Shown: positions 27,076 through 36,201, counted from the stretch's first letter. The stretch: 64,000 nt of DNA from Hydrogenophaga sp. (GCA_021154985.1 JAJNQE010000025.1:1-64000), one strand, 5' to 3'. Notes: generated by a model from the letters alone, not told the origin. Translations and numbers: made by a program.

Positions 27076-27408
27076 ATGTCCCTGTCCATCGCCCCAGGCA
27101 GTTCGGCCGCCGCCATTGGCCTCAGCGGCATGCGCGCCGCTCAGCTCAAACTGGACTCGCACGCCCACAACGTGGCCAACGTGCAGACGCCGGACTTCAA
27201 ACGGCAGGTGACGACCCAGACCGCGCGGCCCGACAGCGGCGGCGTGGACGCGCAGATCGGCCGCGAAACCGGGGTGTCGGCGCCGTTTGACCGACTGGCT
27301 GAAGACCTGGTGGGCCAGCGCTTGAGCCTTTACAGCTTTGCCGCCAACCTGCGGACCGTGCAGACGGAAGACCGGATGCTGGGGGCGTTGCTGGACATGA
27401 AAGCCTGA
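27076..27408 (+). CDS. Orphan flagellar-rod-like small protein
   Basis: A 110-aa protein with the N-terminal flagellar rod/hook motif (AIGLSGMRAAQLKLDSHAHNVANVQTPDFKR, residues about 11-41) and a C-terminal segment like the FlgC/FlgE end (YSFAANLRTVQTEDRMLGALLDMK). The two halves would form the D0 coiled coil of an axial protein, with almost no middle domain. No other flagellar gene is in the window. It could be a divergent FlgC-like rod protein, a remnant, or part of another axial structure. The ATG at 27076 is used because the upstream extension to 27019 is unconserved. Confidence 0.7.
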   Translation: MSLSIAPGSSAAAIGLSGMRAAQLKLDSHAHNVANVQTPDFKRQVTTQTARPDSGGVDAQIGRETGVSAPFDRLAEDLVGQRLSLYSFAANLRTVQTEDRMLGALLDMKA

Positions 27409-27440
27409 GGGTCTGCGCGACCGGCCGCGACCTCAAGCCT

Positions 27441-28016
27441 TCACAACAGGTTAACCACGTCCCGTAGATGAGCGGCGGTTTGCGGCAAGCCGCGCCGCTC
27501 AAGAAGATCCACCAGCGCCTCAGCGGTGACCTGCGGCCTCTCCCATCGCTCGCGCATGCCCTTGATGGCGGTCAGCGCCACACTGCCTCTGAGCATGATC
27601 TGGTTGAGCACGAACTCGTCGGGCGTTTGCAGTTCTATGCCAAACGAATCCAGCACGTTCGCTGGGAAGTCTTTTTCGTTCCACGTGATGATGGCGTCGG
27701 CGTGCCCGGCAATGGCTGCAGCGAGCACATGCCGATCATCGGCGTCGGGCAGTTGAAGCCCATCAATGAGATGCTCGTAGCCGGTCACCAGGCAGTCGGG
27801 AATTGCTGCCTCCATGGCTTCGGCAGCAGCCGCAATGTTGCGCCCTTGGTCAGGCCGATCTCTCAGCAGGGACCGTGTCCACTCAGCCCGAATGTGAGGC
27901 GTCCATTTGGCGCTGTAGAGATCGGCATGCGCCAGGCTGAGCAACACGTCGCGAAGCAGCGCCGGGTAGAGAACGTTGGCATCCAGCACCGCCGTGTAAC
28001 GCGAGCTGCCGGCCAT
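27441..28016 (-). CDS. PIN-domain toxin (VapC-like)
   Basis: A 191-aa protein with an N-terminal PIN ribonuclease domain: YTAVLDANVLYPALLRD places the first metal-binding Asp; LLSLAHADLYSAKWTPHIRAEWTRSL follows; DADDRHVLAAAIAGHADAIITWNEKDFP carries the later acidic residues. A C-terminal helical extension (about 135-191) goes beyond the minimal PIN fold. It begins directly at the end of an HTH gene, so this is a toxin-antitoxin pair with antitoxin first. PIN toxins cleave tRNA, rRNA or mRNA; the target is unknown. Confidence 0.83.
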   Translation of the reverse strand: MAGSSRYTAVLDANVLYPALLRDVLLSLAHADLYSAKWTPHIRAEWTRSLLRDRPDQGRNIAAAAEAMEAAIPDCLVTGYEHLIDGLQLPDADDRHVLAAAIAGHADAIITWNEKDFPANVLDSFGIELQTPDEFVLNQIMLRGSVALTAIKGMRERWERPQVTAEALVDLLERRGLPQTAAHLRDVVNLL

Positions 28017-28475
28017 TTACAGCTCTTCTCCCATGTCCTCGGAGAGTTTGCTCAGTTGCTTGAGCGCCGCTTCCGACCGTTGCTTCTGAGCTGACTGGTA
28101 ACGCAGAAGCTCTTCAAACTCGATACGGCGATGCCGATTGACCAGCCTGCAGACCAGTCGGCCAGCTTCGATTTCCTTGATCACAAAGGGCCGCGACACG
28201 TTGAGGAACGCCGCCGCCTCCTGCGTGGTGAGCTCCAGCTTTTGAGGCACCAGCAGCATGGGCTCGCGCTTGGCCATTTGCCTCAACACGTCGGCAAAAA
28301 ACCGCAGCGCTCGGGGGGGCAGGTGCAACACAGGCGCCGCGCCGCTATCGACCTCAATGGTCACTTTGATCGACTCGGCATTCGAATGGTCCAACGCCGC
28401 CACTAGGCATGCCCGCGCAGCTCCCGCCATCTCGGCTTCCGCTTCGCTGGCCGGGTCCAGGATTTGTTGGGGCAT
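28017..28475 (-). CDS. HTH (excisionase-type) antitoxin
   Basis: A 152-aa protein with an excisionase/MerR-like HTH at about 85-135 (LTTQEAAAFLNVSRPFVIKEIEAGRLVCRL, then RRIEFEELLRYQ), and helical N- and C-terminal parts, the latter ending SKLSEDMGEEL. It precedes the PIN toxin with no gap, so it is most likely the antitoxin and autorepressor. The start at 28475 gives a compact protein; an upstream in-frame codon at 28562 would run through the promoter region. An AT-rich palindromic promoter lies just upstream. Confidence 0.8.
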   Translation of the reverse strand: MPQQILDPASEAEAEMAGAARACLVAALDHSNAESIKVTIEVDSGAAPVLHLPPRALRFFADVLRQMAKREPMLLVPQKLELTTQEAAAFLNVSRPFVIKEIEAGRLVCRLVNRHRRIEFEELLRYQSAQKQRSEAALKQLSKLSEDMGEEL

Positions 28476-28509
28476 GTGGGTTTTCCTGAAAGCGTTTGTG
28501 GAGATATAG

Positions 28510-28543
28510 TGCGAAATATACGCATCATTCGAATTATTCGCAA
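28510..28543 (-). promoter_or_regulatory. Promoter and nested palindromes of the HTH/PIN module
   Basis: On the minus strand, TTGCGA (28543-28538), 17 bp, TATATT (28520-28515) form a sigma-70-like promoter. It is covered by inverted repeats: TGCG-N7-CGCA (28510-28524), ATTCGAAT (28527-28534), and an outer GCGAA/TTCGC pair (28511-28515 and 28537-28541). This layout fits autorepression by the antitoxin. Confidence 0.55.
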
Positions 28544-28592
28544 CGCTCTCTAGGCCGGTCACGGGTTCCCCCGCTGAGCAAGGAGGCCGCTT

Positions 28593-28835
28593 GTGCCTAT
28601 GGTTGTGAGCATGCGAACACCCATCCTCACAGCCCTGGTTGCCCTCATCACGCTGGGCGCAGCTTCTGCGTCAACCCCCTGGGTGATGTCGGCCTGCACC
28701 TCGCCTGGCAGCACCTTGGCCCACGGAGGAGGGCTCAACGCCTGCGGTTGCCACTTCAACCGCAAAACCGGGGAGTGTCATTGCCATCAAGCGAGGGGAT
28801 GTGGATGTGCGTGTCAGCCGACGAGGTGCGGATAG
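28593..28835 (+). CDS. Small secreted Cys/His-rich YHYH-like protein
   Basis: An 80-aa exported protein: signal peptide at about 7-27 (RTPILTALVALITLGAASAS), then a short mature part with the pattern GCHFNRKTGECHCH and further Cys pairs (GCGCAC). This resembles the YHYH/GCHxxxxTGxYHCH motif of small secreted, possibly metal-binding proteins. The start is GTG at 28593, with AGGAGG 6 nt upstream; an ATG at 28611 is the alternative. It lies in an accessory patch between a toxin-antitoxin pair and an HNH nuclease. Confidence 0.65.
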   Translation: MPMVVSMRTPILTALVALITLGAASASTPWVMSACTSPGSTLAHGGGLNACGCHFNRKTGECHCHQARGCGCACQPTRCG

Positions 28836-28870
28836 AGTTCGAGCGACGAAAATAATTTAGGGGGATCGAT

Positions 28871-29692
28871 ATGCCTTCAAGAAAGAACTGGCTACAGGCC
28901 GCAGGCATTGCTTGGCCACGACTTACCGCCGCCGCCAAGGCTCGCCGGACACTGACATACGAGGAACTAGCCCCATACATCGCAACCAACCCGCTTTCCG
29001 TTGGCTATGCCTTGTCGCCCATCCAAAGTTACTGCATGGGCCAACTCCCAGTTCTACCGCCCCTGACGGCGCTTGTCGTTGGCAAGAACAACAAACTTCC
29101 CGGCGCCGGCTTTGTGGCCTGGCCGTTGGATGATCTTGAAGGAGGACTGAGATTGGTCTTCGATACAGACTGGGATTCCATACCCAACCCATTCCTGAAG
29201 TTCACATCGAATGAAGACGAAGATGCATTCGTTGAAACACTCCTTAAAAGCCCAGACCAAGCTTTTAACGTGTATGTCAGAGTGGCCAGTCGAGGCATAG
29301 CGCAAGACATCTTTCGCAGGGCCGTCCGAAAGGCATATGGAAATCAATGCGCTATGTGTGGTCTCACCATTCAAGCCGCACTCGAAGCTGCCCACATTGT
29401 TCCTTGGCACATCGCAGCTCCAGAGCAGCGCATCGATCCGCGAAACGGCATCCTCCTCTGTGCGATTCACCATCGTCTATTCGACCGTGGTGAAGTGACC
29501 GTCAGCGAAAGTTTCCGGGTTGTTTTCCCGGGCCCGAAAAAGCGCATAGATGTCGTGACAGTTGTGGACCGTCACGCTACAACTCGACTTTCAGGAAAGG
29601 CTGCCTTTCTTCCGAACAGAACCACTCTCTACCCGTCGGTAGAAGCACTCAAACATCACCATCGCACTCACAAATGGGGCGCGGTTCCCTAA
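28871..29692 (+). CDS. HNH endonuclease (restriction-like)
   Basis: A 273-aa protein. Residues about 1-150 form an unassigned N-terminal domain; about 155-225 is an HNH nuclease: AYGNQCAMCGLTIQAALEAAHIVPWHIA, DPRNGILLCAIHHRLFDRGEV, with zinc Cys pair CAMC and catalytic His. This is the arrangement of HNH enzymes related to McrA and putative type II/IV restriction proteins. Base composition is visibly less GC-rich than the flanks, suggesting acquisition. No methyltransferase is adjacent, so a modification-dependent or solitary nuclease is more likely than a classical restriction-modification system. Confidence 0.8.
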   Translation: MPSRKNWLQAAGIAWPRLTAAAKARRTLTYEELAPYIATNPLSVGYALSPIQSYCMGQLPVLPPLTALVVGKNNKLPGAGFVAWPLDDLEGGLRLVFDTDWDSIPNPFLKFTSNEDEDAFVETLLKSPDQAFNVYVRVASRGIAQDIFRRAVRKAYGNQCAMCGLTIQAALEAAHIVPWHIAAPEQRIDPRNGILLCAIHHRLFDRGEVTVSESFRVVFPGPKKRIDVVTVVDRHATTRLSGKAAFLPNRTTLYPSVEALKHHHRTHKWGAVP

Positions 29693-29765
29693 CATGAATG
29701 ATGTGCTGGCATCAGCAGTCGATGATGAGTGGTGAAGATCTCTCATAGGTGTATCCCTCCAACTA

Positions 29766-29799
29766 AAAGGCCCTGGGAGCTCACACCTCCAGGGCCTTT
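29766..29799. terminator. Bidirectional terminator between HNH and aldehyde dehydrogenase genes
   Basis: An 11-bp stem, AAAGGCCCTGG (29766-29776) with CCAGGGCCTTT (29789-29799), and a 12-nt loop. A/T ends on both sides allow termination in either direction between convergent genes. Confidence 0.75.
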
Positions 29800-29827
29800 G
29801 CCCTCTCGCAGTCAACCAATCACCCCA

Positions 29828-31282
29828 TCAAAACGGATAGTGCCGCGGCGTCGTCTGCACCGTGATCCAGCGCAGTTCGGTGAACTCCGCAATACCGGCC
29901 TTGCCGCCGAATCGGCCAATGCCCGAACCTTTCACGCCGCCGAACGGCATTTGGGCTTCGTCGTGCACGGTGGGGCCGTTGACGTGGCAGATGCCGCTGT
30001 CGATCTTGCGGGCCACGTTGAAGGCACGGGCGATGTCGGTGCCGAAGACCGCTGCGCTCAGGCCGTATTCGTTGTCGTTGGCGCAGGCAATGGCTTCTTC
30101 CACGCCGTTCACGCGAACCACACATTTCACCGGACCGAACGTTTCTTCGTGGTAGATGCGCATGGCGGGTGTCACAAAGTCGAGCACCGTGGCGGGCATG
30201 AGCGTGGTGTCGGCCTTGCCACCACAGGCGAGCTTGGCGCCTTTGGCCAGCGCGTCGTCGATCAGCGCATTGCAGTGCTCCACCGTGCCCATGCCGATGA
30301 CCGAGCCCAGCACCACCGGCTCGGGTTTGCGTGGGTCGCCCAGTGGCAGGGCCTTGGCTTTGTCGGCGAACTTCTTCACGAAGGCGTCCGCAATCTTGTT
30401 GTCCACGATGATGCGTTCGGTGCTCATGCAGATCTGGCCGCTGTTGGCAAAGGCGCCGAAGGCCGCGCCGTTCACCGCGTCGTCCAGGTTGGCGTCGTCC
30501 AGCACCACCAGCGGCGCCTTGCCCCCGAGCTCCAGCACCACGGGCTTGAGGTATTTCGCGCAGGTGGCCGCAATGATCTTGCCGACCTTGGTGGAGCCGG
30601 TGAAATTCACACGGCGCACCGCCGGGTGGGCCACCATGGCTTCAACCACGGCGCCCGCGTCGGCCGGTGCGTTGGTGATGTAGTTCACCACGCCGGGGGG
30701 AAAGCCCGCGTCCTGGAACGCTTCGATGATCAGCTGGTGGGTGCGCGGGCAGTTCTCGCTGCCTTTCAGGATGACGGTGTTGCCACACGCCAGCGGCACG
30801 CAGATGGCGCGCACGGCCAGGATGATGGGCGCGTTCCACGGCGCGATGCCGAGCACCACACCGGCGGGTTGGCGGATGCCCATGGCCAGCGAGCCGGGCA
30901 CATCCGACGGGATCACTTCGCCAGCCACCTGGGTGGTGAGCGCAGCGGCCTCGCGGATCATGCCGGCGGCCAGCATCACGTTGAAGCCGCCCCACATGCC
31001 GGTGGCACCGGTCTCGGCCGACACGGCTTCGATGAATGCGGGTGTCTTGGCTTCCAGCGCGTCGGCGGCTTTGAGCAGCAAGGCGCGGCGCATGCTGGGG
31101 CCGCTTTCGCTCCAGGTCTTGAAGGCTTCGGCGGCGGCTTCCACCGCCATCACGGCGTCGGCCGGCGAGGCGGCGGGCGCGCGCGTGGCGACGCTGCCGT
31201 CGAGCGGGTTGCGGCGTTCGAAGGTGGCGCCTTTTTCGGCGGTGACCTTCAGGCCGTTGATGAGCATGGACATGTCGGACAT
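29828..31282 (-). CDS. NAD(P)-dependent aldehyde dehydrogenase (vanillin/salicylaldehyde-type)
   Basis: A 484-aa cytoplasmic ALDH oxidising an aldehyde to its acid. Catalytic Glu in VVLELGGKAPLVV and Cys in FANSGQICMSTERI; HEETFGPVKCVVRV and MPFGGVKGSGIGRFGG are family motifs. The overall pattern (ATGATGMWGGFNVMLAAG, HPAVRRVNFTGSTKVG) is nearest to vanillin, benzaldehyde or salicylaldehyde dehydrogenases. The start at 31282 is preceded by AGGAGA. Last gene of a set with a branched-chain-type ABC importer, suggesting oxidation of an imported aromatic substrate (inference). Confidence 0.85.
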   Translation of the reverse strand: MSDMSMLINGLKVTAEKGATFERRNPLDGSVATRAPAASPADAVMAVEAAAEAFKTWSESGPSMRRALLLKAADALEAKTPAFIEAVSAETGATGMWGGFNVMLAAGMIREAAALTTQVAGEVIPSDVPGSLAMGIRQPAGVVLGIAPWNAPIILAVRAICVPLACGNTVILKGSENCPRTHQLIIEAFQDAGFPPGVVNYITNAPADAGAVVEAMVAHPAVRRVNFTGSTKVGKIIAATCAKYLKPVVLELGGKAPLVVLDDANLDDAVNGAAFGAFANSGQICMSTERIIVDNKIADAFVKKFADKAKALPLGDPRKPEPVVLGSVIGMGTVEHCNALIDDALAKGAKLACGGKADTTLMPATVLDFVTPAMRIYHEETFGPVKCVVRVNGVEEAIACANDNEYGLSAAVFGTDIARAFNVARKIDSGICHVNGPTVHDEAQMPFGGVKGSGIGRFGGKAGIAEFTELRWITVQTTPRHYPF

Positions 31283-31313
31283 GGGGTTCTCCTGTTGAAT
31301 CGGTTTCACATTC

Positions 31314-31363
31314 CCGTTCGCCCTGAGCCTGTCGAAGGGCTTCGACAGGCTCAGGGCGAACGG
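31314..31363. repeat. Perfect 23-bp inverted repeat (REP-like) with 4-nt loop
   Basis: Arms at 31314-31336 and 31341-31363 are exact complements, loop GGGC. The core CCTGAGCCTGTCGAA / TTCGACAGGCTCAGG belongs to a palindrome widely dispersed in beta- and gammaproteobacterial genomes. It lies 4 nt after the livF stop and upstream of the aldehyde dehydrogenase, where it could attenuate transcription or stabilise the upstream mRNA. Confidence 0.9.
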
Positions 31364-31367
31364 AGCA

Positions 31368-32179
<812 letters not shown>

Positions 32180-32183
<4 letters not shown>

Positions 32184-32974
32184 GCGGTGGCCTCCTCGGT
32201 TTCATTCATCTCGTCCCCGAGGTACGCCTCGATCACCTCGGCGTTGCGCACCACCTCGCGCGGTGTGCCATCGGCAATCTTCTTGCCCTGGTGCAGCACG
32301 ATCACGCGCTCCACGTGGCGCAGCAGCGTGGTCACGGCGTGCTCGATCCAGACCACGGTGAGGTCGAGCTCGTCGCGCAGGCGGCGGATCAGTCGCGCCA
32401 TTTCCTCCACCTCGTTTTCTGTCAGGCCGGCAGCCACTTCGTCGAGCAGCAGCATGCGCGGGCGCGTGGCCAGCGCCATACCGATTTCCAGCAGGCGCTG
32501 CTGCGAGGGCGTGATGGCCGCAGCCGGCAGATCGGCCTGGGCGCTGAGGCCAATGAGGCCGAGGATGCTCTCAGGCGTGCGCAGCACCCAGGGCACGGTG
32601 GTCTCTTCGCCCCACCAGATGTACTTGCGTGGGCGCCGGCCCGCGAACTTGAGGCCGAAGGCGATGTTGTCGCGCACCAGCATGTCGGCAAAGGTGCGCG
32701 GGGTCTGGAAGGTGCGCGCCAGGCCGTTCGCCGCGAACCGGTGTGGGCCCTTGCCAGCCAGCTCGCGCCCCTGCACCGAGAGCGCGCCGCTGGTGGGTTT
32801 GGTGACGCCCGAGATGGCGTTGAAAAAGGTGGTCTTGCCCGCGCCGTTGGGGCCGATGATGCCGACCAGTTCGCCGGGCATGAAACGCGCGCTCACCGCG
32901 TCGACCGCAGTGAGGCCACCAAAGCGCACGGTGATGTCGCGGGCGTCGAGCAGGGGCTGGCGATCAGAAGACAT
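32180..32974 (-). CDS. livG: Branched-chain-type ABC importer ATPase LivG
   Basis: Second ATPase of the importer, 264 aa. Walker A GPNGAGKTTFFN and Walker B MLLLDEVAAGL are intact, with RTFQTPRTFADMLVRDN typical of LivG. The ABC signature is atypical: ITPSQQRLLEIGMAL in place of an LSGGQ-like or LAYGQQR motif, and Walker B is followed by Val rather than Pro. Comparable substitutions occur in a LivG subgroup, often with aromatic-compound importers, so it need not be inactive. Overlaps livF by 4 nt and livM by 11 nt. Confidence 0.9.
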
Positions 32975-33992
32975 CGCGGCGCTCCCTCAAGCTTTTTTCG
33001 CGTTCCTTGCGGCGCTTCGTCTCGCCACTCAGGTCATCACGCGTCTCGATCCACCACGCCTTGGCGCCGTCGCGCCAACCCCGGAAGGTCTCCGTGCGCA
33101 GCGAGGCCAGGCCACCCGGCAAATACAGCACCGAGAGAATGAGCAGCAAACCGAGCGACATCATGTAGATCTGCGGCACCTGCAGGCGCAGCGTTTCGGC
33201 CAGCACGCTGAACACGATGGCTGCGATGAGCGGGCCCCACAGCGTGGCGGCGCCTCCGATGAGCGCGATCAGCACGGTCTGGAAACCGATGAAGGGGTTG
33301 AACACGGTGTGCGGATCGATGTAGGTCCAGCGCACCGACATCGCCGCACCCACCGCACCGGCCACCGCAGCGGTGAGCGCAAAGCCGGCGATCTTGATCC
33401 AGCGGGTGTTCACGCCCAGGGTCTGGGCGCGCTGCTCATCGGCCCCGATGCCGAGCATGGCCAGGCCAAAACGCGTGCGCCGGATGGTGATGGACAGCGC
33501 CACCGTGATCACGGCGAGCGCCAGCACGGTGAGGTAGATGGTGTCGCGCTCGGGCACCACCATGAGCACGCGGCCCACGGTGCCGGTGACGCTTTTCTCG
33601 AAGTAGCTGATGGCATGGCGGATCAGCTCGGTCATGCCGAAAGTGAGCACCGCAAAGTAGGTGCCGCGCAAATGCAGCACCGCGGCGCCCATGACCACGG
33701 CCACTGCTGCGGCGATCAGCGAGCCCATGGCGATGGCCTGCACCCAAGAGAGCTGCTCCAGCAGGATGGCGCTGGTGTACGCCCCGATGCCGAAGAAGGC
33801 CGAGGTGGCCAGCGACAGATAGCGCGTGGTGCCGCAGAACAGCGCCCAGCTCGACGAGAGCGCGATGTACATCAGGCAGGTGAGCGCCATGGACACGGCG
33901 AACTCGCTGGCGAAGCTGGGCAGCGCCAGTGCCCAGCCGGTGAGGCCGAAGAGGACCAGCAGGTCGCGGATGAGGAACTGTCTTGAATTCAT
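32964..33992 (-). CDS. livM: Branched-chain-type ABC importer permease LivM
   Basis: Inner-membrane permease, 342 aa, 8-10 hydrophobic helices. The family motif is around GIGADEQRAQTLGVNTRWIKIAGFALTAAVAGAVGAAM, preceded by LRGTYFAVLTFGMTEL. The C-terminal ~40 residues are a charged cytoplasmic tail (ETRDDLSGETKRRKEREKSL). It overlaps both livH and livG, consistent with one operon. Confidence 0.92.
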   Translation of the reverse strand: MNSRQFLIRDLLVLFGLTGWALALPSFASEFAVSMALTCLMYIALSSSWALFCGTTRYLSLATSAFFGIGAYTSAILLEQLSWVQAIAMGSLIAAAVAVVMGAAVLHLRGTYFAVLTFGMTELIRHAISYFEKSVTGTVGRVLMVVPERDTIYLTVLALAVITVALSITIRRTRFGLAMLGIGADEQRAQTLGVNTRWIKIAGFALTAAVAGAVGAAMSVRWTYIDPHTVFNPFIGFQTVLIALIGGAATLWGPLIAAIVFSVLAETLRLQVPQIYMMSLGLLLILSVLYLPGGLASLRTETFRGWRDGAKAWWIETRDDLSGETKRRKEREKSLRERRDVF

Positions 33993-34891
33993 GCTTTTCT
34001 GCTTTTGCGCGAGAACAGACCTTCGGGCCGCAGCAACAGCACGCTGATGAAGACCACGTAGCTCAACAGGGCCTTGAGCGAGGGGTTGGTGAAGTGCATG
34101 CCCAGGGCTTCAATGACGCCCAGCAGCAAACCGCCCGCCAGCGCCCCGCCCATGCTGCCGAAGCCGCCCAGGGTGATGACGATGAGCGCGGTGATGGTGT
34201 AGGGCTCGCCCATGGACGGGCTGATGGTGTACGCCATGGAAATCAGGCAGCCGGCCACGCCCGAGAGGCCCAGGCCGATGCCGAACATGAGCGGGTGCAG
34301 GCGCTGGGTGTTGATGCCCATGAGCTGCGCGCCCGTGGGCGACTGCATGAGCGCGCGCACGCCCTTGCCCAGCAGCGTGGTGCGCATGAGCACGATCAGC
34401 GCACCCGAGAACAGCAGGGCCAGCGCAAACACCAGCAGCTTGTTGCCGGCGAACTGCGCCTCCCCGATGGGCAGCGGGATCTGAACCGGCTCGGTGAGGA
34501 AGTCGTAGCCACGCAAATCACCGCCCCACATCCACGAGGCGAAGTTCTGCACCAGGAACATGAGACCGAAGGCCACCATGAGACCACGCGCTTCAAAGAT
34601 GTCGAGGTTGGGCGAGGTGACGGTGAGGCGGCGGAAGCACAGGCGGTGGATCACCCAGCCCAGCACGAACAGCATGGCAAACGACACCGGCACCATGAAC
34701 AGCGGGTTCAGGCCGAGCGAGGTCTGCGCCATCCAGGTGAGGTAAGCCCCCACCATCAAGAACTCGCCGTGCGCAATGTTGAGGATGCGCATCAGCCCGT
34801 ACTGCAGGTTCAGCCCGAGCGCGACGAGCGCATAGATGCCTCCGGTGATGAGACCGGAGGCGAGTAGTTCGAGCCAGGCGGAGAAAGACAT
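33989..34891 (-). CDS. livH: Branched-chain-type ABC importer permease LivH
   Basis: Inner-membrane permease, 300 aa, about eight hydrophobic helices. It opens LELLASGLITGGIYALVALG and LNLQYGLMRILNIAHGEFLM, the LivH signature, and carries ALMQSPTGAQLMGINTQRL and VITLGGFGSMGGALAGGLLLG. It follows the binding-protein gene after a 110-nt gap holding a repeat element, which may reduce readthrough relative to the binding protein. Confidence 0.92.
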   Translation of the reverse strand: MSFSAWLELLASGLITGGIYALVALGLNLQYGLMRILNIAHGEFLMVGAYLTWMAQTSLGLNPLFMVPVSFAMLFVLGWVIHRLCFRRLTVTSPNLDIFEARGLMVAFGLMFLVQNFASWMWGGDLRGYDFLTEPVQIPLPIGEAQFAGNKLLVFALALLFSGALIVLMRTTLLGKGVRALMQSPTGAQLMGINTQRLHPLMFGIGLGLSGVAGCLISMAYTISPSMGEPYTITALIVITLGGFGSMGGALAGGLLLGVIEALGMHFTNPSLKALLSYVVFISVLLLRPEGLFSRKSRKA

Positions 34892-34923
34892 GGTGGTGAG
34901 GGGAAGTTATCCAGGAGCGCGGC

Positions 34924-35000
34924 GGAACCGGCTTTGCCGGGCCGCACGCGCTGCCCCCTTGAGGGGGTGACGCGCCGCAGGCGCGGCGCGGGGGTGGGCT
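34924..35000. repeat. Intergenic multi-hairpin repeat, copy 2
   Basis: Palindromes CCGGCTTTGCCGG (34928-34940), CCCCCTTGAGGGGG (34954-34967) and GCGCCGC/GCGGCGC in the following 20 nt, ending GGGGGTGGGC. Related in layout to the element at 21365-21445. It sits inside the putative liv operon, between the binding-protein gene and livH. Confidence 0.6.
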
Positions 35001-35001
35001 C

Positions 35002-36201
35002 TCAGCGCCAAGCAGGCTTTGCCGGATTGAGCGCAGCCGTCGCCACGCTCTTCGGCCACACCACCTCGAACTCCCCGTTCTGCCACTGGCCGACCGTGCC
35101 CGGCGTGCCCACGTTCTCGCTGCCGCTGAACTTGATGTCGCCAATGATGGTTTTGTGGGTCGTGCCGGCCACGTAATCGCGGATCGCCTTGCGGTCCAGG
35201 CCCTGGGCCTTCACCGCGTTGGTGAGGATCTCCAGGCCGGCCCAGCAGGCGCCGCTGGCCCAGCGGTCGGGTTCCTTGCCGGCGAACTTTTTGGTGTGCG
35301 CGTCGAAATAGGCCTTGGCGGCCGGGCTGGTCTTGCCGGTCCACGAACCCATGCCCAGCACGCCCTCGGCGCCGGCGGGGGTCATCACGTTGCGGTAGAG
35401 CTGGAAGGCGGTACCCACCGAGGCGTAGAAAAACTTCGGGTTGAAGCCCACTTCCTTGGCCTGGCGGCTGGCCAGGATGGTGTCGGGCGGATAGGTGAAG
35501 CCCACGAACGCATCGGGGTTCTTGTCCTTCATGGAGCGCAGCACGGGCGAGAGGTCTTTCACGCCACCGGGGTAGCTCTTGTCTTCCACCAGCGTGATGC
35601 CGCTGCCCTGCAGCGCCACCTTGAAGGCGGCAAAGTTCTCCAGGCCAAACAGGTCGTCCACGTAGATCAGCGCCACGGTCTTCACGCCGTTGGCCTTGAG
35701 CATGTCGACCAGCGCGTTGGTCATGGGCGCGGGCTGCTGCAGCAACAAGAAGAAGTACGGCAGCTTCATCTCGACCAGGCGGCGCGAGAGCGCGGTGGGG
35801 GCGAGAAACGGATACTGGAAGCGGTTGGCCAGCGGGGCCACGGCGAAGTTCGCGTTGGAGCCCCAGGGCGGCAGCACGAGGTCGACCTTGTCGCTGCCCA
35901 TGAGTTTTTCGTAGGTGCGCACCACGGTTTCGGTGTCGCTGCGGTCGTCGCTGCTGATGAGCTCGATCTGGCGCTTCACACCCTTCACATCGAGGCCACC
36001 CGCAGCGTTCTGCTGCTCGGCCCAGAGCAAATAGTTGGGCTCCTGGCTCACCTGCGCGCCGCCCGTCCAGGGGCCCGTGCGCGACATCGAATAGCCGATG
36101 CGCACCGGCGCGGACTGCGCCATGAGCTGCGGGGCGAACGACATGGCGCCCACCGCAGCGGCGGCGCTCTTGATGACCAGACGGCGATTGGCTTGAACCA
36201 T
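35002..36201 (-). CDS. Periplasmic substrate-binding protein of HAAT-type ABC importer
   Basis: A 399-aa exported binding protein of the LivJ/K family (type I periplasmic fold). The N-terminus NRRLVIKSAAAAVGAMSFAPQLMAQ is a signal with a twin-Arg-like start. Mature sequence begins VRIGYSMSRTGPWTGGAQ; ISSDDRSDTETVVRTYEKLM and VKTVALIYVDDLFG are typical. The start at 36201 has AGGAG about 9 nt upstream. The ligand pocket cannot be read reliably; divergent AraC-type regulator and linked aldehyde dehydrogenase suggest a non-amino-acid, possibly aromatic, ligand. Confidence 0.9.
   Translation of the reverse strand: MVQANRRLVIKSAAAAVGAMSFAPQLMAQSAPVRIGYSMSRTGPWTGGAQVSQEPNYLLWAEQQNAAGGLDVKGVKRQIELISSDDRSDTETVVRTYEKLMGSDKVDLVLPPWGSNANFAVAPLANRFQYPFLAPTALSRRLVEMKLPYFFLLLQQPAPMTNALVDMLKANGVKTVALIYVDDLFGLENFAAFKVALQGSGITLVEDKSYPGGVKDLSPVLRSMKDKNPDAFVGFTYPPDTILASRQAKEVGFNPKFFYASVGTAFQLYRNVMTPAGAEGVLGMGSWTGKTSPAAKAYFDAHTKKFAGKEPDRWASGACWAGLEILTNAVKAQGLDRKAIRDYVAGTTHKTIIGDIKFSGSENVGTPGTVGQWQNGEFEVVWPKSVATAALNPAKPAWR

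Noticed and set aside
34905..34913. AGTTATCCA resembling a DnaA box near the liv genes
   Set aside because: Single imperfect match without a cluster; origin proximity is better supported by parS sites elsewhere.
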